Shown in pieces: positions 24,089 through 30,967 of a DNA stretch of 34,893 nt; the stretch's first letter is position 1, and each line of letters begins with the position of its first letter. The notes beneath the pieces are model-generated. The model had not been told where the DNA came from and ran no database searches. It was given only the letters and a program-made list of their open reading frames with translations. The DNA is taken from positions 1-34,893 of the forward strand of contig JABDFB010000012.1 in assembly GCA_013286765.1 (NCBI GenBank), written 5' to 3'. The position numbers and the translations under genes are program-made. This DNA is from Deltaproteobacteria bacterium (GTDB taxonomy: Bacteria > Bdellovibrionota > UBA1018).

Positions 24089-24465
24089 TTCGCTTGAGAA
24101 TAGTATATCCAGAAGTTTCTGAATCTTATATTAAAAAAATATCAAAAATACCAAAAAAAAGAAAAACTTACACCAAAAAACAAAAATTATTTCCTCATCT
24201 GGTTCTTCATCTAGCGGTCGACTTAAGTCGATTTAAAATGACTACCAAATTCAAATTCCAGACGATTCTTATTCGATTTGGGATTTTTAGCAAGAAGTTC
24301 GTAGATTTATTAGCGGAATTGATTTTATAGCCGATTGGTGATATATTCCTCCGTTAACCGATTGCTCGCACGCTGATCAGTTAATTTAGTCGTCTCGTTT
24401 CAGTGGTCTAGTAGTCACGATCGTTCAGATTCCAGAGTCGGCCGAAGTCGGTAGAAGTAGGAAGT
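24089..24465. other. 377-bp divergent intergenic region with phased A-tracts and a palindrome
   Basis: The region separates the thioesterase-like gene from the EamA gene. Bases 24133-24186 hold runs of 5-8 A residues whose centres fall near 24136, 24146 and 24156 and again near 24177, close to helical phase, so the DNA is probably curved. A perfect 14-bp palindrome, TCGACTTAAGTCGA, is at 24218-24231. A 78-codon lysine-rich frame (24094-24330) is most likely a by-product of the A-runs. A promoter candidate follows at 24319. Confidence 0.5.
24319..24347 (+). promoter_or_regulatory. Candidate promoter for the EamA transporter gene
   Basis: TTGATT (24319-24324) and TATATT (24342-24347) are spaced by 17 bp. 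The predicted leader to the ATG at 24466 would be about 112 bases. The curved A-tract DNA lies 130-190 bp upstream of the -35 box. Confidence 0.4.
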
Positions 24466-25371
24466 ATGAATTTCGCGACGTTTGCTTTTATTGTAATGAC
24501 CGTTTTCTGGGGAATGACCTTTCCTCTAATTAGAGTTGCCGTGCAAACGGTTAGTCCTTCCCAGTTCGTCTTTTATCGATTTGGAATTGCACTTCTTCTG
24601 ATGGTTCCCGTTATTATTTTTAAGCTCCGTAAAGCCACGATCCCGCGTGGTTTCGGCCAGTTGGTTATAGTTGGATTAATTTTAGGCGTAATCAACTGGG
24701 TAAGTCTTCAATCTCAGACGATCGGTCTCCAGTACGTTGAGTCTGGAAGGGCTGCGTTTTTGACTGGAACCTATGTCGTTCTGGTTCCGTTTTTGTCGTA
24801 TTTGTTTGGTCTGGGGTCGGCTAAACCCATCGACTATTTTGCAGCGCTGGGAGCACTTTGTGGTTTGTTTATTTTTGCGGATCCTTCGACCCAAGGGTTT
24901 TGCGAAGGTGATCTTTGGATTCTCCTCTGCGCGTTCATGTACGCCGTCTATATCGTCGTCCTGCAGAAATGGGTTACGAACGATGCGGATCCGACAATGC
25001 TCGCATTTTTTCAGCTTGTGGGTTTGTTTGCTGGTTCCGGTGCGTGTGTACTAGTCCGTTCTGAAACATTTGTTCCGCTCAATTTGGCCGCCCTCGCAGG
25101 AATTCTCTTTTGTGGAATTTTTGCGACCATAGGAACTACTTGGATTCAGGCAAGGTACCAGCGTGAAACCACGCCTGAACGTGTCGCTCTGATCTTTTCG
25201 TTGGAACCGGTCTTTGCAGCTGCTTTTGGGTACTTGATGTTAGGTGAACAATTGAGCTTAAGAGCCATGTTAGGCTGTGCTGTTATTCTCGGCTCAATCG
25301 CGAGCGCCGAATACTTAAAGAACGCGCAGTCTAAAGCCGGACATTCCTTGCAGCAATCTCAAACTCAGTAA
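24466..25371 (+). CDS. EamA/DMT-family permease
   Basis: 301 residues, the standard length for 10-helix drug/metabolite transporters made of two EamA repeats. The first begins VMTVFWGMTFPLIRVAVQTVSPSQFVFYRFGIALLL, and the second repeats the same pattern after the loop near residue 145 (LWILLCAFMYAVYIVVLQKWV) and ends YLMLGEQLSLRAMLGCAVILGSI, a typical EamA C-terminus. It is an inner-membrane exporter of amino acids or related metabolites; the substrate cannot be read. The ATG follows AGGAAGT. The next gene has its own promoter. Confidence 0.92.
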   Translation: MNFATFAFIVMTVFWGMTFPLIRVAVQTVSPSQFVFYRFGIALLLMVPVIIFKLRKATIPRGFGQLVIVGLILGVINWVSLQSQTIGLQYVESGRAAFLTGTYVVLVPFLSYLFGLGSAKPIDYFAALGALCGLFIFADPSTQGFCEGDLWILLCAFMYAVYIVVLQKWVTNDADPTMLAFFQLVGLFAGSGACVLVRSETFVPLNLAALAGILFCGIFATIGTTWIQARYQRETTPERVALIFSLEPVFAAAFGYLMLGEQLSLRAMLGCAVILGSIASAEYLKNAQSKAGHSLQQSQTQ

Positions 25372-25379
25372 CCGTAATC

Positions 25380-25408
25380 TTTACAGTACCTTCAAATTCC
25401 CTTATAAC
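25380..25408 (+). promoter_or_regulatory. Promoter for the APC permease gene
   Basis: TTTACA (25380-25385) and TATAAC (25403-25408) have a 17-bp spacer, each matching the sigma70 consensus at five of six positions. They lie just after the EamA stop. The predicted leader to the GTG at 25451 is about 36 bases and includes AAGGAG. Confidence 0.55.
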
Positions 25409-25450
25409 CGTCAAAATAGCGTTGGAATCATTCAGTAAGGAGTCAGAGAA

Positions 25451-27217
25451 GTGCATTGGAAGGCCCTATTTCATACCAAAAGTATTCAGCAAATTAATCA
25501 GGACGTCTCCATTCATAAAAATCGAGATGGCGAACTTCCCAAGGTTCTGGGTGTGTGGGATCTGACGTCTCTTGGGATCGCTGCCATCATTGGTGCGGGA
25601 ATTTTCTCCACTATCGGAAATGCAGCCTTTTACGGCGGACCAGCGGTCATATTCTTATTTGTCTTTACTGGCATTGCTTGCGGATTTTCAGCGCTTTGTT
25701 ACGCTGAATTTGCTTCGGCGATTCCGATTGCTGGTTCAGCTTATACTTATGCCTACGCCACATTTGGAGAACTACTAGCCTGGATTATTGGATGGGATCT
25801 ACTGATGGAATATGCCATCAGCAATATTGTCGTAGCAATATCCTGGAGCGAATATCTCCTCAATCTCATCGCACGTTACGGAATCACGGTGCCAAGATAT
25901 TTTGCCATGGATTTTATGAGCGCTTACCGTGGGCATCAGCAAGTCTCCGGTTTGCTGGAACAAGGACAAAGCCTCTCGGCAATTGCAACTAGTTCAGGCT
26001 CTCAATCTCATCTGGTTCAGGCTTACCAGGCCTGGCTGGACGCGCCTCGCTTATTGGGGCTACCGATAATTTGTAATTTGCCTGTGCTGGGAATAACTGC
26101 CTTGATTACCTGGATTACCTATGTAGGAATTCGAGAATCAAAGAAGACTTCTAATGTACTAGTGGTTTTGAAGATCGCGGCTATTCTCATGGTCATTTTT
26201 GTCGGAGCTTTTTTTATCAACCCAGGTAACTGGGTTCCTTTTGCGCCGAATGGATTTGGCGGTGTGCTTCGGGGGGTTTCGTCCGTATTTTTTGCCTATA
26301 TCGGCTTTGATGCGATTTCGACAACTGCTGAAGAATGTAAGAATCCGCAAAAAGACCTACCACGTGGAATGCTATATTCGCTTGTGATTTGCACAATTCT
26401 ATACATTACCGTCGCTCTTGTTTTAACAGGAATGGTGAATTACCAAAAACTCGCCGTGGGCGATCCGCTGGCCTATGTTTTTGGTCCAGAAGGTGTGAAT
26501 ATGCCATTCTTTTCTGGACTGGTTGCAGTTATCGGAGTGGTGACCATGGCGACGGTTTTACTGGTTTTTCAGATTGGCCAGCCTCGTATCTGGATGGCTA
26601 TGAGCCGTGACGGATTGCTCCCGCCCATTTTCTCAGCCATCCATCCAAAGTACAAAACGCCATGGTTTTCAACCATATTAACGGGTTTATTCGTCGCTGT
26701 ACCTTCTTTATTCATGAATCTTACGGAAGTGGCGGACCTGACTAGTATCGGAACTTTGTTCGCGTTTGCTATTGTGTGCACGGGCGTTCTGCTACTCAAA
26801 AATGGGACCATTTCTAACGGCGGTGCCAATGGTAATGGCCGCACGAAGAAATATAAAATTCCTCACATTAATTCGAAATTTATTTTTCCCGGAATTGTCG
26901 CAGCAGGCTTAGCGGCGGTGTATTGTTTTAATCCGGACGCGATTTTTAACTTCTTAGCCTTCAAAGACCACCATCAGATCCCTATGATGGTCTTCTGTGC
27001 TGAAGTGGTGCTCTTATGTTACCTCTGTTTCAAAAAAAATCTGTCTTTGATACCAGTCCTGGGTCTGACATCTTGTAGCTACCTCATTACTGAACTGGGA
27101 ATTACAAACTGGATCCGATTCGGAGTGTGGCTAGCTATCGGTTTAGTAATTTACTTTTTATACGGGTATAAACACAGTCGATTGAGGCAGGCATTGGAAG
27201 GCTCCCATACAAGCTAG
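25451..27217 (+). CDS. APC-family amino acid permease (cationic amino acid transporter group)
   Basis: 588 residues with a GTG start preceded by AAGGAG at a spacing of 8. The first helix carries the APC substrate motif AAIIGAGIFSTIG, followed by GPAVIFLFVFTGIACGFSALCYAEFASAIPIAGSAYTYAY, typical of the CAT/YfnA group; later segments FFAYIGFDAISTTAEECKNPQKDLP and PRIWMAMSRDGLLP fit as well. It probably imports amino acids by proton symport or antiport. It is about 100 residues longer than common bacterial members, owing to a loop of about 65 residues rich in Gln and Ser between helices 4 and 5 (residues 150-210) and extra C-terminal helices. Confidence 0.92.
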   Translation: MHWKALFHTKSIQQINQDVSIHKNRDGELPKVLGVWDLTSLGIAAIIGAGIFSTIGNAAFYGGPAVIFLFVFTGIACGFSALCYAEFASAIPIAGSAYTYAYATFGELLAWIIGWDLLMEYAISNIVVAISWSEYLLNLIARYGITVPRYFAMDFMSAYRGHQQVSGLLEQGQSLSAIATSSGSQSHLVQAYQAWLDAPRLLGLPIICNLPVLGITALITWITYVGIRESKKTSNVLVVLKIAAILMVIFVGAFFINPGNWVPFAPNGFGGVLRGVSSVFFAYIGFDAISTTAEECKNPQKDLPRGMLYSLVICTILYITVALVLTGMVNYQKLAVGDPLAYVFGPEGVNMPFFSGLVAVIGVVTMATVLLVFQIGQPRIWMAMSRDGLLPPIFSAIHPKYKTPWFSTILTGLFVAVPSLFMNLTEVADLTSIGTLFAFAIVCTGVLLLKNGTISNGGANGNGRTKKYKIPHINSKFIFPGIVAAGLAAVYCFNPDAIFNFLAFKDHHQIPMMVFCAEVVLLCYLCFKKNLSLIPVLGLTSCSYLITELGITNWIRFGVWLAIGLVIYFLYGYKHSRLRQALEGSHTS

Positions 27218-27310
27218 TTGGGAGAACTAGTTTAAGCTAGATTTGTAGCAATCGAATCTGTTTATTATTATCCGAATTAGTTGAATCTTGCTTTAATTCT
27301 ATATTAATTA

Positions 27311-27339
27311 TTTACATTAATGTAAGACTCTTATATATT
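27311..27339 (+). promoter_or_regulatory. Promoter with an operator-like palindrome for the first Cys-motif gene
   Basis: TTTACA (27311-27316) and TATATT (27334-27339) are spaced by 17 bp and each match consensus at five of six positions. A perfect 14-bp palindrome TTACATTAATGTAA (27312-27325) overlaps the -35 box, so a dimeric regulator bound there would block polymerase. The gene starts at 27368 with GGAG 10 bases upstream. Confidence 0.55.
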
Positions 27340-27367
27340 CCAAAGCTTAAATTGGAGACTTTTTATT

Positions 27368-28306
27368 ATGAATTTTAAATTCCGTTTTTTGGCAGGCCTT
27401 TTATTCATTACATTTGTGGCAGGTTCCGCTAATGCTTCTGAAAATAACCTTCGTTCCCCAAGTTCTTCTAATGGTTCGAGCTCTATACCTCCAATCATTA
27501 CTATTGAAGCCGTACCTTCGACCTCGGCCACAAACGTTCCAAGTCCGAAAGAAAAGTCCAAGAAACGCTGCCATCAATCCTGTTATGAAAGAACTAAAGG
27601 TCTTTTTAAAACTTGCTTCTACAGACTTTGGAAAATCGGTCATAAAAAGGAAAAGGACGACAAAGTAGATCAAGAAGCCGATATTGAGTCAGGATTAACA
27701 GGGAATTCCGCTAAAAATACTGACGTAAAACCAGCTAGAAAACCTGTGAATCTCTCAAGTTTTGGGAGCCGTAGCACTTACAGCAGTGCCTCGACCAGTA
27801 GTGCCTCGATATCGGCTCGTAATAGCTCAGCGCCGAATTACAGTGCTGCCGCGAATGCCACAGCAGCGGGGTTTAACGATTGCGATTTATCAAATGCGAC
27901 AATGCCTTTATCGCTTACGGCTTTTAGTGTTCTAACGCCGACTCAACCGCGAGTTGATTTTAACAATAAAGAGTCATACTTTCCGTCTCAGATTACGTAT
28001 ATTGGAAACCCCTTGGGCTCGGGAGTTTCTAATACCATCTATACCACTGATCAACAAATTCCCGGTGCATTCGCTAGTCCTCCGGCACCGAGCTCCCAAC
28101 AGCCAACGCTTCAGAACACGACCAGCGCCAACGGACAGATTCAATCGCGAGAAGAGCGGGAGAAAAAAGAGAAAGAAGCGCTAGCTGCGATATTAGCGAA
28201 CAAAGTGAAGATAGTTAGACTTCAGATCGCTATTGAGGATGCAAAGAAGCGAGGAGAGAATACCGACGAGATGGTCGCGGAGTTGAATAGCCTTCTTAAC
28301 CAGTAG
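27368..28306 (+). CDS. Exported Cys-motif family protein 1
   Basis: 312 residues. Signal peptide MNFKFRFLAG..VAGSANA-SE. After a Ser/Pro linker there is a basic Cys cluster KKRCHQSCYERTKGLFKTCF (Cys68, 72, 83), then a Lys/Asp-rich segment with DIESGL. A Ser/Ala-rich low-complexity stretch follows, then a lone late Cys in DCDLSNATMPLSLTAF (Cys172), and the C-terminus is a charged helix with coiled-coil character (REEREKKEKEALAAI). The order signal peptide - basic Cys cluster - acidic motif - late Cys is shared with the next three genes. No known family recognised. First gene of the cluster, with its own promoter. Confidence 0.65.
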   Translation: MNFKFRFLAGLLFITFVAGSANASENNLRSPSSSNGSSSIPPIITIEAVPSTSATNVPSPKEKSKKRCHQSCYERTKGLFKTCFYRLWKIGHKKEKDDKVDQEADIESGLTGNSAKNTDVKPARKPVNLSSFGSRSTYSSASTSSASISARNSSAPNYSAAANATAAGFNDCDLSNATMPLSLTAFSVLTPTQPRVDFNNKESYFPSQITYIGNPLGSGVSNTIYTTDQQIPGAFASPPAPSSQQPTLQNTTSANGQIQSREEREKKEKEALAAILANKVKIVRLQIAIEDAKKRGENTDEMVAELNSLLNQ

Positions 28307-28392
28307 GAACGAAGAAGACTTGGTCCTCTACAATCTATCGGCAGCCAAAGTAAGTAGAATCATTACTATATATATATTAGAAAGTAATTAGC

Positions 28393-29031
28393 ATGAAAAG
28401 TGAAATCCGCTTTGTAAGTCTCCGAAGCTTCCAGGCTCTAGCGTTAGCAGGTGTAGTTTTAACGCTGGCAGTTCCGAGTGCGTTTGCCTCTGACGATTCG
28501 CCGAAGGTAGAGAGAGCGTGTTGTAACAAAAAATGTGTTCAAACTATGAAAGGTATGTACCGCAAGGGTGAAAAAATCGTGAGTGGTTTGATCAGCGGAC
28601 TTACAAGCACTCTTAGAAATAAAAAAATGAAGGTCGACGAGTCTACCGAGGATTCTAGTGTAGGCGGAATACCACAAGGTCCTGCTTCGCATGTTCTTGA
28701 CGTCGCAGCGAATTCTCTTTGTTATACACCAAGTACGATGCCTTTTTCGGGCGTGAGCCCATTCTTTCCGACTACTCCGAGCCCTATTTTTACTGCGTTG
28801 AGTGGTGGTAGGAATATAGTTCCAAATACTATGGCGAGAACAGTTGCTCAACCAGATCAGTATTCTGTTGATGAATTAGTAAATGTAATTATTCAAAACA
28901 ATCAAGATTTGACTACGGGGATCAGTCAAGAAGAGCAGCTTCAGGATCGGCAGAATTACATTGTAAATGCTTTTGCTCAAGAGCAACCTACGGGCGTGCC
29001 TGTAATGAGAAGCAGATCAAAGGACCGATAA
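28393..29031 (+). CDS. Exported Cys-motif family protein 2
   Basis: 212 residues. Signal peptide ending AVPSAFA-SDD. A basic Cys cluster follows at once, RACCNKKCVQTMKGMYRKGEK (Cys43, 44, 48), leading into an amphipathic helix. The late Cys is in NSLCYTPSTMPFSG (Cys110), followed by a Pro/Phe-rich segment. The C-terminal half has predicted helices (SVDELVNVIIQNNQD; SQEEQLQDRQNYIVNAF). It is the shortest linker version among the four paralogues apart from protein 4. An 86-bp gap separates it from protein 1. The ribosome-binding site is weak. Function unknown. Confidence 0.65.
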   Translation: MKSEIRFVSLRSFQALALAGVVLTLAVPSAFASDDSPKVERACCNKKCVQTMKGMYRKGEKIVSGLISGLTSTLRNKKMKVDESTEDSSVGGIPQGPASHVLDVAANSLCYTPSTMPFSGVSPFFPTTPSPIFTALSGGRNIVPNTMARTVAQPDQYSVDELVNVIIQNNQDLTTGISQEEQLQDRQNYIVNAFAQEQPTGVPVMRSRSKDR

Positions 29032-29161
29032 AATCGAATAAAGCTGCGCAGAACTGCACGCAAAGCTTGCTACATTCATAATCAAATCAATTAGTAGACT
29101 AGTTATTAGTCTATATGGTTTATTGAATTTAATCAGTTAAAAATAAAACTCTTTAGTTAAC

Positions 29162-29179
29162 ATGGAATAATTATTCCAT
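29162..29179. promoter_or_regulatory. Perfect 18-bp palindrome upstream of Cys-motif gene 3
   Basis: ATGGAATAATTATTCCAT is its own reverse complement. It lies 73 bp before the ATG at 29253 in an AT-rich 221-bp gap that also holds a TAGACTA..TAGTCTA inverted pair (29095-29113). It could be an operator; no convincing promoter boxes were found beside it. Confidence 0.4.
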
Positions 29180-29252
29180 CCTAACATTTACATAATCAAA
29201 ATTATCAGGTAGCTATAGTGGCTCGGGGGAGGGCAAAAGGAGATGTTTGTTT

Positions 29253-30395
29253 ATGAATTTTGGATCTAGATTATTTTCAGGTGCAATAATTATTTCTTCA
29301 ATATGTAATGTTACTGTGGCTTCCGCGATGGAAACGACTTCTAAAAAGACTGATGATCCTGTGTCTAGTTCTTCATTCAGTTCTTTGAGAGGGCATCCTA
29401 GTGGAAAAATGCACAAACGCTGCAGCCTTTGTAAACCCGTAACTGATAAATTTTTGTCGGTCGCAGCCTGGACCCAGTACCAATACAACAAACGCTTTAA
29501 TCCGAAAAAGAATGAAAGTTTATTGCCGACCACTGCGCCTGCTAGGTCTCAAGATCTAGAAATGGCTCTTAGCACGGTGCCGGGGTCTTCTAATTCCAGG
29601 CGAGGCGGGCCTTATGTATTTTCTCCTCCTTTAGGTACAGACTCGCCTACGGCTCTATCAGAAGCTGAAAATCCTTCGGCCGCGAGAGGCTCGCAGCGTG
29701 AAATTGGAGTCTTTAATGGATTTGATGGATCTTCCGGCGTTGGCGATGATTTCTTAGGTGGCAGCAGCAGTGCTTCTGCTGGTGACGGAGAAGAAGAGAA
29801 TTCGATCCATAGGAGACGGGAGAGTGGATCATTTTCTCCTCTTTTGATGTCGTCAACTGGTAACAATAGCCCTGTTCCATGCACGTTAGGTGTACAAGAT
29901 GCAAACACCGTTGTTCACTTCTCTTATCTAGATCAGCCGGTCCTTAGTGTAGGAGCTGGTTCATCTGCACAACAGCAGCCTGCGCTTGCTGTAGCAACAA
30001 GTGCGATGGGCCCAGTTTCTACCACAGCAGCTTCTCGTCCATCGGGAAGTGGTTCTGGCAACAGTGTGGGAACCAAAACAAATCTGGAAAATATGTTTGA
30101 TCAGTTTGACGCGCTTTTGGCGTCTTCACCCCCAGGTTCGGGCTCATCTGCCCCGGTACAGGCAGGGATGTCAGGCGTTGGTCCTAGTAGGAATGATAAG
30201 ATTGCCCATGGTCAGAAATTGCTTCAGCAGTTCCGGTCCACTCAGCCGTCGCAAGGTAGCTCTGCAGCGCCCAGTGTGAGAAGCTCCTCTACTTCTACTT
30301 CAGCAAGCAGCTCGAGTTTGGTATCGAGTTCGGTACTTAAACCCTTTCAGCCGACTTTATTGTTACCAAGCTGGCAGCAGCAGCTAGAACAGTAA
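29253..30395 (+). CDS. Exported Cys-motif family protein 3
   Basis: 380 residues from the ATG at 29253, which has AAGGAG 10 bases upstream; an in-frame TTG at 29247 is too close to that site. Signal peptide MNFGSRLFSGAIIISS..TVASA-ME. The Cys cluster is HKRCSLCKPVTDKFLSVAAW (Cys57, Cys60) and the acidic motif is SQDLEMALST. The late Cys is in SPVPCTLGVQDANTVVHFSY (Cys210). The rest is Ser/Gly/Ala-rich low complexity with a short helix (NLENMFDQFDALL) near the C-terminus. It is the largest paralogue. A strong hairpin follows at 30404-30440. Confidence 0.65.
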   Translation: MNFGSRLFSGAIIISSICNVTVASAMETTSKKTDDPVSSSSFSSLRGHPSGKMHKRCSLCKPVTDKFLSVAAWTQYQYNKRFNPKKNESLLPTTAPARSQDLEMALSTVPGSSNSRRGGPYVFSPPLGTDSPTALSEAENPSAARGSQREIGVFNGFDGSSGVGDDFLGGSSSASAGDGEEENSIHRRRESGSFSPLLMSSTGNNSPVPCTLGVQDANTVVHFSYLDQPVLSVGAGSSAQQQPALAVATSAMGPVSTTAASRPSGSGSGNSVGTKTNLENMFDQFDALLASSPPGSGSSAPVQAGMSGVGPSRNDKIAHGQKLLQQFRSTQPSQGSSAAPSVRSSSTSTSASSSSLVSSSVLKPFQPTLLLPSWQQQLEQ

Positions 30396-30403
30396 AAAAT
30401 GTC

Positions 30404-30444
30404 GCACCGAGGCGGTGGGCTCTAGCTTCCGCCTCGGTGCTTTA
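30404..30444 (+). terminator. Hairpin between Cys-motif genes 3 and 4
   Basis: A perfect 12-bp stem GCACCGAGGCGG / CCGCCTCGGTGC with a 13-base loop is followed by TTTAAAA. The stem is strong but the T-run is short, so it may act as a partial terminator or mRNA-stabilising hairpin. It ends 18 bp before the next ATG. Confidence 0.55.
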
Positions 30445-30458
30445 AAACCGGGAGGATT

Positions 30459-30950
30459 ATGAAAACCAAGTCTCAGCTGTTTTCTGGATTGATTATTATA
30501 TTTGGAATATTTGCCGTTACAACCGGTTCGGCTTCTGAAACTCCGAGAAAGAGTTTGTGCTCGCAGGTTTGCTGTAAGCGAGCAATAAAGCGTCTCACAA
30601 AAGCTGCGAGTGATTTCGTAGCTAGCTTCCAAGGAACTCCGACAACGATGTTGGATCTTGAGATGGAGGAGTTCACGATCGATCGTGAGAACGGTCTGAG
30701 AAGACGTCATCCGTCGCAGGTTCCTGGGACTCCCGATTACGGTATTCCTACTCCTTCTAGTTTTCAAACGGATACGGAAGCTGTTTCGCCCGCTCCTAGT
30801 ATGAGCGCTCAATTCGGTGGTCAGGCTTATAATCTAGGTCCAGCTTCTTCAGTTACTACTGGTGATTGCGTTACCACTGCGGCAGGAGGAGATACGAGTC
30901 CATTTTTTACCAGATCGTTTCCGCTTCCAGTATTCCCATCCGATCAATAG
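30459..30950 (+). CDS. Exported Cys-motif family protein 4
   Basis: 163 residues, the smallest of the set. Signal peptide MKTKSQLFSGLIIIFG..TTGSA-SE, clearly related to that of protein 3 (both contain LFSG followed by Ile-rich residues). The Cys cluster is KSLCSQVCCKRAIKRLTKAA (Cys34, 38, 39), the acidic motif is LDLEMEEFT, and the late Cys is in TTGDCVTTAAGG (Cys137), followed by a Phe/Pro-rich end. GGGAGG lies close before the ATG (3-base gap). It converges on the fused permease gene with a 17-bp gap. Confidence 0.65.
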   Translation: MKTKSQLFSGLIIIFGIFAVTTGSASETPRKSLCSQVCCKRAIKRLTKAASDFVASFQGTPTTMLDLEMEEFTIDRENGLRRRHPSQVPGTPDYGIPTPSSFQTDTEAVSPAPSMSAQFGGQAYNLGPASSVTTGDCVTTAAGGDTSPFFTRSFPLPVFPSDQ

Positions 30951-30967
30951 AGCCAGTTTTCTCAGCG

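Noticed and set aside
24094..24330. A 78-codon Lys-rich frame on the plus strand between the thioesterase-like and EamA genes
   Set aside because: It is composed largely of A-runs read as Lys, has no ribosome-binding site, and lies in a region better explained as divergent regulatory DNA.
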